Source: RGIG2206 sp045648425
GTDB taxonomy: Bacteria > Bacillota > Clostridia > Oscillospirales > Acutalibacteraceae
Direction: 5' to 3'
NCBI GenBank assembly: GCA_045648425.1
Contig: JAZRNV010000156.1
Span: 1 to 64,000 of the forward strand
Length of the DNA: 64,000 bases
In this document: positions 24,948 to 33,924 of the stretch, piece by piece
Layout of the letters: each line of letters opens with the position of its first letter
Numbering within the stretch: the first letter of the stretch is position 1
Notes under the pieces: model-generated
Told to the model about the DNA's origin: nothing
Database searches by the model: none
The model's input: the letters and a program-made list of their open reading frames with translations, nothing else
Made by a program: the position numbers and the translations under genes

Positions 24948-25867
24948 TGTGCCGCCTCCTCAAGTAATTTGAGAATAAGTGCCATACGCATATATTTACC
25001 GTTAAGCACTTGCTTAAAATAGCAAGCACGTGGATCTTTATCGATTGCAACACTAATTTCGTTTACACGAGGCAGCGGATGCATAATACAAAGATCGCTC
25101 TTTGCGTTTGCAAGCTTTTTAGGTTCAAGAATATAACTATCCTTAAGGCGCAAATAATCTTCTTCGTTAAAAAAGCGTTCACGTTGAACTCTGGTCATAT
25201 AAAGTATGTCAAGCATAGGCATTGCTTCTTCGAGACTGGATGTCTGAATATATTCAATGCCGTTCCTGAGCAGAACATCTTTTTTAACATAGCTGGGAAG
25301 CTTTAATTCTTCAGGAGAAATAAGCACAACCTTTATGCCCTTATATCTGGACAAAGCGTTAATAAGCGAATGTACCGTGCGTCCAAACTTAAGGTCACCG
25401 CAAAAACCGACAGTAAGATTATCAAAGCTGCCCTTTTCAAGATGAATGGTCAGCAAATCTGCCAGTGTTTGCGTTGGATGATTATGACCGCCGTCTCCTG
25501 CATTAATCACAGGTATGGTTGCATTATATGAAGCAACCAAAGGTGCACCCTCCTTCGGGTGTCTCATAGCAATAATATCAGCATAGCAGCTTATGGTCTT
25601 TACAGTGTCTGCTACGCTTTCACCCTTAGCGGCTGAAGAACTGTTGGATTCAGAAAAACCGATAACATTTCCACCAAGCTCATACATAGCAGCTTCAAAG
25701 CTAAGTCGTGTGCGTGTAGAGGGCTCAAAGAACAAGGTTGCTAACTTTTTACCCTTACAACGTTCGCTATAAGCAGAAGGATTAGCAATAATATCCTCAG
25801 CAGTTTTAATAAGCTCTTCTATTTCATCAACTGAGAAATCAAGAATATCAATAAGACTTCTTACCAT
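24944..25867 (-). CDS. pyrB: Aspartate carbamoyltransferase catalytic subunit
   Basis: The 307-aa catalytic chain forms carbamoyl-aspartate. FFEPSTRTRLSFEAAMY is the carbamoyl-phosphate loop, AGDGGHNHPTQTLADLLT carries the catalytic His, and MHPLPRVNEIS closes the active site. Length is normal. It lies 1 bp after pyrE and overlaps the regulatory subunit gene. Confidence 0.97.
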   Translation of the reverse strand: MVRSLIDILDFSVDEIEELIKTAEDIIANPSAYSERCKGKKLATLFFEPSTRTRLSFEAAMYELGGNVIGFSESNSSSAAKGESVADTVKTISCYADIIAMRHPKEGAPLVASYNATIPVINAGDGGHNHPTQTLADLLTIHLEKGSFDNLTVGFCGDLKFGRTVHSLINALSRYKGIKVVLISPEELKLPSYVKKDVLLRNGIEYIQTSSLEEAMPMLDILYMTRVQRERFFNEEDYLRLKDSYILEPKKLANAKSDLCIMHPLPRVNEISVAIDKDPRACYFKQVLNGKYMRMALILKLLEEAAQ

Positions 25868-25868
25868 C

Positions 25869-26510
25869 TTACTTAACTCCTTTATTTATCCAGCTTTCAT
25901 CAGAGGGGTTATTACGAAAAGCGATAAGACGCTTTACATCATCAGCTTTAATGTATCCCTCATCGGCTGCTACCTGAGCTATAACATCAAAGTTAGTCAG
26001 AGAGATATTTTTAACATCGGCTGCTGCAAGACGGTCAATTCCTTTTTTCATACCGTAGGTAAATATACTTACAATACCCAACACATCAGCGCCGGCTTCG
26101 CGAAGAACATTTACAACCTCAATAACAGATCCGCCGGTTGAAATAAGATCTTCAACAACTACTACCTTTTGTCCTTTTTCAAGTTTGCCCTCAATCTGAT
26201 TCTGTCTGCCGTGATCTTTAGCGCCTGAACGAACATATCCCATAGGAAGACCCATAATATGTGCCGTAATTGCAGCGTGAGCAATACCTGCTGTAGAGGT
26301 ACCCATAAGTACCTCAACATCGGGATAATTTTCTTTTATAAGAGTAGCTAAGCCGTTTTCTACATCATTGCGAACTGCAGGTGCAGTTAAAGTGAGGCGA
26401 TTATCGCAATAAACAGGGCTCTTGATACCACTTGCCCAAGTAAAGGGCTCTTCAGGTCTGAAAAACACTGCCTTAATCGAAAGAAGGTCTTTTGCAATTA
26501 ACTTATCCAT
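25869..26510 (-). CDS. pyrE: Orotate phosphoribosyltransferase
   Basis: A 213-aa PRPP-dependent transferase that makes OMP from orotate. FTWASGIKSPVYCDNR binds orotate, MGTSTAGIAHAA lies near the active site, and KVVVVEDLISTGGSVIE is the PRPP loop. Length is normal. It is 19 bp downstream of pyrF in the same operon. Confidence 0.97.
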   Translation of the reverse strand: MDKLIAKDLLSIKAVFFRPEEPFTWASGIKSPVYCDNRLTLTAPAVRNDVENGLATLIKENYPDVEVLMGTSTAGIAHAAITAHIMGLPMGYVRSGAKDHGRQNQIEGKLEKGQKVVVVEDLISTGGSVIEVVNVLREAGADVLGIVSIFTYGMKKGIDRLAAADVKNISLTNFDVIAQVAADEGYIKADDVKRLIAFRNNPSDESWINKGVK

Positions 26511-26529
26511 TTATATTTCCTCCGTTTAA

Positions 26530-27228
26530 TTAATCTACAAATTCAGCGACACAGCGTTCATAAGCTGCAACAGGGTCAACTGCTGCAGTTATAGGTCTGC
26601 CTACAACAATATAATCCGAACCGATAAGTTTAGCTTGTTCAGGTGTCATAACACGCTTTTGGTCACCAATATCTCCGTCAGCAAATCTTACACCGGGAGT
26701 AACAGTGATAAAATCTGCACCGCAAATTTCATGAACCTTACCTGCCTCAAGAGGAGAACAAACGACACCGTCTAACCCCGCTTTTTTAGCATTGGCAGCA
26801 TAGTGCATAACAACCTTATCAATAGGTTCTTTAATGAGCAAATCTTGCTCCATACTATCCTGATCGGTTGAAGTAAGCTGAGTAACAGCAATAAGCAAAG
26901 GACGTGTACCGTCAGGACGAGTAAGACCTTCAAGAGCGGCCTCCATCATCTTGCACGTACCGGATGCGTGAAGGTTACACAGATCAACATCAAGATTAGA
27001 AAGCACCGACATGGACTTTTTTACCGTATTAGGAATATCGTGAAGCTTTAAATCAAGAAATATCTTATGTCCGCGTTTTTTGATTTCACGCACAATTTGA
27101 GGTCCTTCAGCATAAAAAAGCTCCATACCGATTTTTACAAATGGTTTTCTGCCGGTAAATTTGTCAAGAAAGCTGAAAACCTGTTCAGCAGATGAAAAAT
27201 CGCAAGCAATAATAACGTCCTTACCCAT
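26530..27228 (-). CDS. pyrF: Orotidine 5'-phosphate decarboxylase
   Basis: This 232-aa class I decarboxylase turns OMP into UMP. The catalytic Asp-Lys-Asp is visible in FLDLKLHDIPNTVKKS near residue 60. TPGVRFADGDIGDQKR and GSDYIVVGRPI form the phosphate site. Its start shares a base with the pyrD stop. No anomalies seen. Confidence 0.97.
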   Translation of the reverse strand: MGKDVIIACDFSSAEQVFSFLDKFTGRKPFVKIGMELFYAEGPQIVREIKKRGHKIFLDLKLHDIPNTVKKSMSVLSNLDVDLCNLHASGTCKMMEAALEGLTRPDGTRPLLIAVTQLTSTDQDSMEQDLLIKEPIDKVVMHYAANAKKAGLDGVVCSPLEAGKVHEICGADFITVTPGVRFADGDIGDQKRVMTPEQAKLIGSDYIVVGRPITAAVDPVAAYERCVAEFVD

Positions 27229-28139
27229 TATTTAACTCCTCCTATAATATCTTCTAAACGGCTGATACCGTATTTATCCATAACTTCGGGTAGCTTAAAT
27301 ATAATATCTCGACATACATAAGGGTCAATAAGATTTGCAGCACCTATCTCAACTGCGGTAGCGCCTGCAAGCATCATTTCTATAACATCTTCAGCTGTTG
27401 ACACGCCACCCATACCGATAACAGGAATATCAACTGCGTGGGCTACTTGATAAACCATACGCAGTGCAACAGGAAAAATAGCTGCACCTGAAAATCCACC
27501 CATTTTATTTGCAATTACAGGTTTTTTTGTTTTTAGATCAATTCTCATGCCCAACAAAGTGTTGATAAGACTGATACCGTCAGCTCCTGCTTCTTCACAA
27601 GCTTTTGCTATTGACACAATATCTGTTACATTGGGTGAAAGTTTAATAATAATCGGTTTAGTGGTCACCGCTTTTACGGCGCGCGTTACCTCTGCTGCTG
27701 CTTGAGGAGACGTTCCAAAACTCATACCACCGCCGTGAACATTAGGGCAACTAACATTAACCTCAATCCAACCGACTTGATCGCATTTATCAATTTTTTC
27801 ACAGGTGTATGAATAATCTTCAACGCTAAATCCGCTGACATTAGCCATTACCTTTTTATGAAAACACTTGCTAAGCTTTGGAAGCTCTTCAGCAATAACC
27901 TTATCGACACCGGGATTTTGCAATCCAACGGCATTAATCATACCTGATGTACACTCTGCTATTCTTGGAGTAGGATTGCCAAAGCGAGGATCTTTTGTCG
28001 TGCCTTTAAAGGAAAAAGTTCCTAATACATTAATATCATATAATTCGGCAAATTCATATCCGAAACCAAATGTACCGCTTGCGGGAATAATAGGATTATC
28101 AAGCTCTATTCCGCAAAGATTAACACTTAATCTTCCCAC
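27228..28139 (-). CDS. pyrD: Dihydroorotate dehydrogenase B, catalytic subunit
   Basis: A 303-aa FMN enzyme oxidising dihydroorotate to orotate. NVSCPNVHGGG carries the active-site Cys of the class 1B type. NPIIPASGTFGFGYEF at the N-terminus and PVIGMGGVSTAEDVIEMM at the phosphate site are typical. It overlaps pyrK by 13 nt. PyrK passes its electrons to NAD+, so this is the NAD-linked heterotetramer usual in anaerobic Firmicutes. Confidence 0.97.
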   Translation of the reverse strand: MGRLSVNLCGIELDNPIIPASGTFGFGYEFAELYDINVLGTFSFKGTTKDPRFGNPTPRIAECTSGMINAVGLQNPGVDKVIAEELPKLSKCFHKKVMANVSGFSVEDYSYTCEKIDKCDQVGWIEVNVSCPNVHGGGMSFGTSPQAAAEVTRAVKAVTTKPIIIKLSPNVTDIVSIAKACEEAGADGISLINTLLGMRIDLKTKKPVIANKMGGFSGAAIFPVALRMVYQVAHAVDIPVIGMGGVSTAEDVIEMMLAGATAVEIGAANLIDPYVCRDIIFKLPEVMDKYGISRLEDIIGGVK

Positions 28140-28861
28140 AATATTTCCTCCTTAAGCATAACGGGGCCATCCTTACATATGCGCTTATTACCCGCCAGAG
28201 TTTTACACGAACAGCCCATACAAGCGCCAAATCCGCAGCCCATACGCTCTTCAAAGCTCATTTGACCCGAAGTAACAGTGGATTTATATACCGCTTTAAG
28301 CATGGGCTCGGGACCACAAGTATAAAAATAAGTATAGTCAATATCCTTCAAAACATTAGTTACAAAACCTTTGGTACCGTAAGATCCATCGGCTGTAACA
28401 ACATACACTTCTGCGCCTAAATCCTTAAACTCTTTCTCATAAAAAACTTCAGACTTAGTATTAAATCCGAGCACAACAGAAACCTTTTTGCCCTGACTAA
28501 CAAGCTGTTTTGCAAGCATATACAGCGGAGGCACGCCAACACCGCCGCCTAAAAGCAGTGGCTTGTCACCTGAAACAGTGGTGTCATATCCATTACCCAA
28601 ACCGGTAAGAACATCCAACTCACCTTCTGTCATATTAGCCATAGCTTCGGTGCCTTTGCCGACCACTTTATAAATGATTGTTACAGTATTATCATCCTTA
28701 TCACAAACAGATATAGGTCTGCGTAGATATAAACCATCAATCTTAATATTAATAAATTGGCCGCTGGCAGTAATGTCAGAAACGTCACCTTCAAGTGTCA
28801 TTTTCATTACGCTATCAGTTAAAGGGATATTCTGTTTAATCTTAAACAATCCTTGTTTCAT
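28127..28861 (-). CDS. pyrK: Dihydroorotate dehydrogenase B, electron transfer subunit
   Basis: This 244-aa FAD- and [2Fe-2S]-binding subunit transfers electrons from PyrD to NAD+. LRRPISVCD binds FAD, LLLGGGVGVPPLYMLA binds NAD, and the C-terminal Cys set in ERMGCGFGACMGCSCK plus RICKDGPV holds the cluster. It lies 9 bp after carB. Confidence 0.96.
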   Translation of the reverse strand: MKQGLFKIKQNIPLTDSVMKMTLEGDVSDITASGQFINIKIDGLYLRRPISVCDKDDNTVTIIYKVVGKGTEAMANMTEGELDVLTGLGNGYDTTVSGDKPLLLGGGVGVPPLYMLAKQLVSQGKKVSVVLGFNTKSEVFYEKEFKDLGAEVYVVTADGSYGTKGFVTNVLKDIDYTYFYTCGPEPMLKAVYKSTVTSGQMSFEERMGCGFGACMGCSCKTLAGNKRICKDGPVMLKEEILWED

Positions 28862-28870
28862 TTTGTCACC

Positions 28871-31800
28871 TTAAGCGTCAATAGTTGATATAGTAATAGT
28901 TGTTTCTTCCAAAACGTCAAGAAGAACGCGAACAGTATCAAGAGCGGTAAACATAGTTACGTTGTTTTCGGTAGCATAACGGCGAATTTGATAGCCATCG
29001 CTCTCACCTGTTGAACCAATGTCCTTAGTATTAATGACATAAGCAATATGGCCCTGACGAAGAGCATCCAATATTTCGTCGCTACCGTCACTGATTTTTT
29101 GAAGCACATGAGTTCTGATACCATTATTAATCAAGAACCTTGCGGTACCTTCAGTCGCTTCAATATTAAAGCCAAGATTATAAAAACGTCTAATAAGAGG
29201 AAGTGCCTCTTCTTTATCCTTATCAGCAATAGTAGCAAACACAGTGCCGTAATTTTGGAGTTTCATACCGGATGCCTGCAACGCCTTATACAAAGCTCTG
29301 TTTAACTTGTCATCATATCCAATTGCTTCACCGGTAGATTTCATTTCGGGGGAAAGATATGCATCAAGTCCGCTAATCTTATTAAAAGAGAAGACAGGCA
29401 CCTTAACATACCAGCGCTTCTTTTCAGCAGGATAGATGGTGAATATTCCCTGTTCCTTAAGAGATTTGCCTAAAATTACTTCAGTAGCAATATCTGCAAG
29501 ACTATATCCTGTTGATTTTGAAAGGAAAGGCACAGTTCTTGAAGAGCGAGGGTTAACCTCAATGATAAATACGTTTTCGTTCTCATCAACTATGAACTGA
29601 ATGTTATAAAGACCAACAATACCTATACCAAGGCCAAGCTTGATTGCATATTCAAGTATGATGCCTTTAACCTTATCAGAAATGCTAAATGCAGGATAAA
29701 CGCTTATGGAGTCACCGCTGTGAACACCTGTGCGCTCAACAAGCTCCATAATACCCGGAATAAACACGTCTCTGCCATCGCAAAAGGCGTCTACTTCTAC
29801 CTCTTTGCCTTGAATATATTTATCAACAAGAACGGGCTTGTCCTCATCGATTTCAACAGCAGTTTTAAGATAGTGACGGAGCTGTTCTTCATTAGCAACT
29901 ATTTGCATAGCGCGACCGCCCAGTACAAAGCTGGGACGCACAAGCACGGGGTAACCGATGCGTTTTGCAGCTTCAATACCATCTTCTATTTTAGTAACCG
30001 CACTGCCCTGAGGTTGAGGAATGTTAAGACTGCGTAAAACCTTTTCAAAGCTGTCACGGTTCTCTGCTCTTTCAATAGCTTCGCAATCAGTGCCGATAAT
30101 CTTAACACCATGGTCAACAAGGGGCTGAGCCAAGTTAATTGCCGTCTGACCACCCAAAGATGCAATTACGCCCTCGGGCTTTTCAAACTCAATGATGTTC
30201 ATAACATCCTCAGTGGTAAGGGGCTCAAAATACAGCTTGTCAGCAGTTGTATAATCGGTTGAAACTGTTTCGGGATTATTATTGGTAATAATAGCTTCAT
30301 ATCCGAATTTTTTAATTGTTGTGACAGCGTGAACGGTTGAATAGTCAAATTCAACACCCTGACCGATACGTATAGGACCTGCACCCAAAACAACAATCTT
30401 CTTTTTGTCGGTAAGTACAGAAGCATTTTCACCGGTGTAGGTTGAGTAGAAGTAAGGAATGTAGGCATTGGTATGGCAAGTATCAACCATCTTGAACACA
30501 GGGAACAAGTTGGCCTTCTTACGCATATTGAATACATCCATCTCTTTGACATTCCACATTTTAGCAATATACTTATCGCTAAATCCTAATTTTTTAGCCA
30601 TTTCAAGTGTTGCTAAATCATCAACATTTTCCTTGATTGCTTTTTCTGCGTCAACGATATTCTTAACGGTTTCAAGGAAATAAGGAGTAATTTGAGTAAT
30701 TTTAAAAATCTCGTCAACGCTTACTCCTCTGCGGAAAAGCTCCGAAATCGCGAAGATATTATCATCCTTAAACTGTTTAATATAATCAAGCAGCTCTTCA
30801 GTTGACATTCCGTCAAACTTCGCAAGATAGAAATGATATGCTCCTATTTCCAAAGAACGGACAGATTTAAGCAAGCATTCCTCAAGAGTAGAGCCGATAC
30901 CCATAACCTCACCGGTTGCCTTCATCTGAGTGCCGAGAGTATTAGGTGCGGTAGCAAACTTATCAAACGGGAAACGAGGCAATTTTGCGATAACATAATC
31001 AAGCTGGGGTTCAAAAGCAGCATTTGTGTTGGCAATAGCAATATCTTCAAGAGCCATACCGACGGCAATTTTTGCAGTAACTCTGGCTATTGGGTAGCCG
31101 CTTGCTTTTGAAGCCAATGCGGAAGAACGTGAAACACGAGGGTTAACCTCAATCAAATAATATTCGCTGGTTTCAGGGTTAAGTGCAAATTGAACGTTGC
31201 ATCCGCCCTCAATCTTAAGCTCACGAATAATCTTAATTGCACTGTCATTAAGCATCTTTAAGTCGTGATCATTTAAAGTCATAATGGGCGCAACAACAAT
31301 TGAGTCACCGGTATGAACACCAACCGGGTCTATATTTTCCATACCGCAGATAGTGATAGCGTGGTCGTTAGAGTCACGCATAACCTCAAACTCAATTTCT
31401 TTATAACCTTTAACACTTTTTTCAATCAAAACTTGATGAACAGGAGAAAGCTTAAAGGCATTTAAACCAACATCAATAAGCTCCTGCTCATTATATGCAA
31501 AACCACCGCCTGTTCCACCAAGGGTAAAAGCAGGACGAAGTACAACAGGATAACCTATTTCAGCAGCAGCCAGCTTTGCTTCATCAAGCGAATAAGTAAT
31601 CTGTGAAGGAATAGTGGGCTCACCAATAGATTGACAAAGTTCTTTAAAGAGCTCTCTGTCCTCTGCCCTCTCAATACTTTCGCTACTGGTGCCCAAAAGC
31701 TCAACACCGCACTCTTTAAGAACACCCTTCTTTTCGAGCTGCATGGCAAGATTTAGTCCTGTCTGTCCACCGATACCGGGCACAATTGCGTCAGGACGCT

Positions 31801-32041
31801 CATAGCGCAAAATCTTTGCAACATATTCAAGGGTAAGCGGTTCCATATAAACCTTATCCGCTATTGTAGTATCAGTCATAATGGTAGCGGGGTTTGAATT
31901 GCACAGCACAACCTCATAACCCTCTTCTTTAAGGGCAAGACACGCCTGAGTGCCTGCATAGTCAAACTCAGCTGCCTGACCTATAACAATAGGACCGGAG
32001 CCGATAATAAGAATTTTCTTGATGTCAGTACGCTTTGCCAT
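28871..32041 (-). CDS. carB: Carbamoyl-phosphate synthase large subunit
   Basis: At 1056 aa this has the standard two ATP-grasp halves. The first half shows IGSGPIVIGQAAEFDYAGTQ and the second LGAGPIRIGQGVEFDYSTVH. SRSSALASKASGYPIA and SRTVPFLSKSTGYSLA mark the paired active sites, and the last 130 or so residues form the MGS allosteric domain. It makes carbamoyl phosphate with ammonia delivered by CarA. No carA lies in this operon or window, so the glutaminase subunit must be encoded elsewhere. The ribosome site is GGGAGG, 8 nt upstream. Confidence 0.97.
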   Translation of the reverse strand: MAKRTDIKKILIIGSGPIVIGQAAEFDYAGTQACLALKEEGYEVVLCNSNPATIMTDTTIADKVYMEPLTLEYVAKILRYERPDAIVPGIGGQTGLNLAMQLEKKGVLKECGVELLGTSSESIERAEDRELFKELCQSIGEPTIPSQITYSLDEAKLAAAEIGYPVVLRPAFTLGGTGGGFAYNEQELIDVGLNAFKLSPVHQVLIEKSVKGYKEIEFEVMRDSNDHAITICGMENIDPVGVHTGDSIVVAPIMTLNDHDLKMLNDSAIKIIRELKIEGGCNVQFALNPETSEYYLIEVNPRVSRSSALASKASGYPIARVTAKIAVGMALEDIAIANTNAAFEPQLDYVIAKLPRFPFDKFATAPNTLGTQMKATGEVMGIGSTLEECLLKSVRSLEIGAYHFYLAKFDGMSTEELLDYIKQFKDDNIFAISELFRRGVSVDEIFKITQITPYFLETVKNIVDAEKAIKENVDDLATLEMAKKLGFSDKYIAKMWNVKEMDVFNMRKKANLFPVFKMVDTCHTNAYIPYFYSTYTGENASVLTDKKKIVVLGAGPIRIGQGVEFDYSTVHAVTTIKKFGYEAIITNNNPETVSTDYTTADKLYFEPLTTEDVMNIIEFEKPEGVIASLGGQTAINLAQPLVDHGVKIIGTDCEAIERAENRDSFEKVLRSLNIPQPQGSAVTKIEDGIEAAKRIGYPVLVRPSFVLGGRAMQIVANEEQLRHYLKTAVEIDEDKPVLVDKYIQGKEVEVDAFCDGRDVFIPGIMELVERTGVHSGDSISVYPAFSISDKVKGIILEYAIKLGLGIGIVGLYNIQFIVDENENVFIIEVNPRSSRTVPFLSKSTGYSLADIATEVILGKSLKEQGIFTIYPAEKKRWYVKVPVFSFNKISGLDAYLSPEMKSTGEAIGYDDKLNRALYKALQASGMKLQNYGTVFATIADKDKEEALPLIRRFYNLGFNIEATEGTARFLINNGIRTHVLQKISDGSDEILDALRQGHIAYVINTKDIGSTGESDGYQIRRYATENNVTMFTALDTVRVLLDVLEETTITISTIDA

Positions 32042-32064
32042 ACGGCAAACCTCCCATATAATAA

Positions 32065-33270
32065 TTATTTAAATGATTTGTAAACGGTTTCAGAGTTGCA
32101 CACGGTCATAACGCATTTGCCGAAAACGTGCATACCTTCAAAAGGTGTAGCTTTTCCCATAGACAAAAATGTTTTTGAATCAATATCATATTGTTCATTA
32201 AGATTCCACAATGTAAAATCGTTATTAAAGGGTATATTAAATCGTTTTCTGGGATTAACAGCCATTAACTCAATAAGTTTGTCTAAGCTAAGCAACCCTG
32301 TTTTAACAAAATGTGTATACATAACAGAGAAAGCTGTTTCAAGACCGACAACACCAAAGGAACTGCCCTGAAGGCCTTTGCTCTTTTCTTCTTGAGAATG
32401 AGGTGCATGGTCGGTAGCAATCATATCTATTGTTCCATCCAAAATTCCTTCAATCAGCGCCTCTTTATCCTTAGCAGAACGTAATGGAGGATTCATCTTG
32501 AATCTGCCGTCCTCCTGTAAAAAGGAGTCATCAAGCACAAGATAGTGAGGGCCTGTTTCGCAAGTGACATCTAATCCGTCTGCTTTAGCCCTGCGAATCA
32601 AATCAACACTCTCTTTGGTTGATATATGACACACGTGATAAGAGCATCCCGTTTCGCGAACAAGCTGTAAATCTCGCTCTATTTGCAAATATTCACTTTC
32701 GGAACAAATGCCCTTATGATTATGTGCGCGAGCGTAATCACCATCGTGTATGTAGCCGCCCTTAAGTAAATCATTAACCTCGCAATGAGCAACTATAATT
32801 TTGTTTAACTTTTTCGCCTCAAGCATTGCTGACCGCATAAGATCATCGCTTTGAACACCTCTGCCGTCATCGGAAAACGCAACAGCATAATCAACCATTC
32901 CGACAAAATCAGACAAGCATTCACCCTTTTGATCAACAGTAATTGAAGCATAGGGATAAATGTTAATGACAGAATCGTCGGCAATTATATCAAGTTGAGC
33001 TTGCAAATGCTCACAACTATCAGGAACAGGATTAAGATTAGGCATTGTGCAAACAGCAGTATACCCGCCTGCAGCGGCACACATACTGCCGGATTTTATC
33101 GTCTCTTTATAAGAAAAACCCGGCTCGCGAAAATGAACATGCACATCGCAAAATCCGGGAAAAACAGTAAATTCAGATAAATCAACACACAATGAGTCGG
33201 CAAAGGCGCCAATAACTTCTTTATTGACAAATTTTGAGCAATATTCAGTTGTTTTAAATTGCTTGCTCAT
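32065..33270 (-). CDS. pyrC: Dihydroorotase
   Basis: This 401-aa class I dihydroorotase closes carbamoyl-aspartate to dihydroorotate. The zinc-binding motif is CDVHVHFREPGF near residue 42, with SYHVCHISTKESV and IATDHAPHSQEEK supplying further ligands. Length is slightly short but within range. It is the first gene of the pyr operon, behind a structured leader with its own promoter. Confidence 0.95.
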   Translation of the reverse strand: MSKQFKTTEYCSKFVNKEVIGAFADSLCVDLSEFTVFPGFCDVHVHFREPGFSYKETIKSGSMCAAAGGYTAVCTMPNLNPVPDSCEHLQAQLDIIADDSVINIYPYASITVDQKGECLSDFVGMVDYAVAFSDDGRGVQSDDLMRSAMLEAKKLNKIIVAHCEVNDLLKGGYIHDGDYARAHNHKGICSESEYLQIERDLQLVRETGCSYHVCHISTKESVDLIRRAKADGLDVTCETGPHYLVLDDSFLQEDGRFKMNPPLRSAKDKEALIEGILDGTIDMIATDHAPHSQEEKSKGLQGSSFGVVGLETAFSVMYTHFVKTGLLSLDKLIELMAVNPRKRFNIPFNNDFTLWNLNEQYDIDSKTFLSMGKATPFEGMHVFGKCVMTVCNSETVYKSFK

Positions 33271-33421
33271 CTCAAATTCCTTTCTGTTTCAGGTAACAAA
33301 AAAGCCCTGCCTTAGTATCGACAAGACGATATAAAAACCCGGATGCAGACACACTGCACCCACAGTTTAAATATAATCTAATCTTACCGATCTCTCTGTA
33401 TCGTCTATTAAAGATTTGTTT
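33271..33421 (-). promoter_or_regulatory. Structured leader of the pyr operon, possible attenuator
   Basis: About 150 nt of untranslated leader precede pyrC. An 8-bp long-range helix can form between AGACGATA (33399-33406) and TATCGTCT (33324-33331). It encloses a local hairpin, GGGTGCAG/CTGCATCC (33341-33361), followed by GGGTTTTT. A second T-run (GCTTTTTTG) lies nearer pyrC. The distal arm can also pair with a following CGATA, so two mutually exclusive folds look possible. I see no PyrR-type binding loop. A short 74-codon frame spans this region but crosses the promoter and is unlikely to be a gene. Confidence 0.5.
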
Positions 33422-33427
33422 TAAAAT

Positions 33428-33456
33428 ATGATAGCATAAAAAGAGAAAATTGTCAA
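33428..33456 (-). promoter_or_regulatory. Promoter of the pyr operon
   Basis: A minus-strand TTGACA (33451-33456) lies 17 bp from TATCAT (33428-33433), with TG before the -10. Confidence 0.82.
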
Positions 33457-33563
33457 CCGAGTTTTGACGTAATAAGGCCTTATTTTCATCATTCATACAA
33501 AGGTCACAAAAAGCGGTTTAAAGTTATTAAATGTATTGAAATAAATTACAAAATACATAAGAA

Positions 33564-33591
33564 AAAAGCCCGTTCATTCGAACGGGCTTTT
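33564..33591 (-). terminator. Terminator after secG
   Basis: A perfect 12-bp stem, AAAAGCCCGTTC/GAACGGGCTTTT, with a 4-nt loop. It is symmetric, so it could work on both strands. It separates secG from the pyr promoter. Confidence 0.9.
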
Positions 33592-33594
33592 AGA

Positions 33595-33849
33595 TTATTT
33601 TACAAACAAAGCAACAATGTTAACAACAAGCACCAAAACGAAAAATGCGATGGTGATATATTTGGTCCAGCGAGACAAGAAAGCATCGACCGAACGGGCT
33701 TTGTTCTTAGACAAGAAAGTATCTGCACCACCGGAAATAGCGCCACTGATGCCGGCACGACGACCTTCTTGAAGAAGGATTGCACCTATAATAACCAAGG
33801 CGAAAATTATAATAAGAGATCCGATGATATAAGAAAAAGCAGTAAGCAT
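33595..33849 (-). CDS. secG: Preprotein translocase subunit SecG
   Basis: An 84-aa membrane protein with two hydrophobic segments (about 5-26 and 62-82) joined by a polar loop. The first ends in GAILLQEGRRAGISGAI, the typical SecG Leu-Leu-Gln-Glu/Gly-rich turn. It is an auxiliary part of the SecYEG channel in the plasma membrane. GGAGG lies 6 nt before the start. It is a single-gene unit between its own promoter and a strong terminator. Confidence 0.93.
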   Translation of the reverse strand: MLTAFSYIIGSLIIIFALVIIGAILLQEGRRAGISGAISGGADTFLSKNKARSVDAFLSRWTKYITIAFFVLVLVVNIVALFVK

Positions 33850-33887
33850 ATTAAACCTCCAACAATTGATTTTTTACATTACAAGTG

Positions 33888-33916
33888 ATTGTATCACAAG
33901 ATAACAGAAAAATCAA
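33888..33916 (-). promoter_or_regulatory. Promoter of secG
   Basis: A minus-strand TTGATT (33911-33916) is 17 bp from TACAAT (33888-33893). Confidence 0.65.
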
Positions 33917-33924
33917 GAGTTTTT

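Noticed and set aside
33399..33406. PyrR-binding attenuator in the pyr leader
   Set aside because: The known conserved loop of PyrR sites is not seen, so only an unnamed structured leader is claimed.
33272..33496. 74-codon frame upstream of pyrC
   Set aside because: It spans the pyr promoter and structured leader and has no ribosome site or recognisable protein features.
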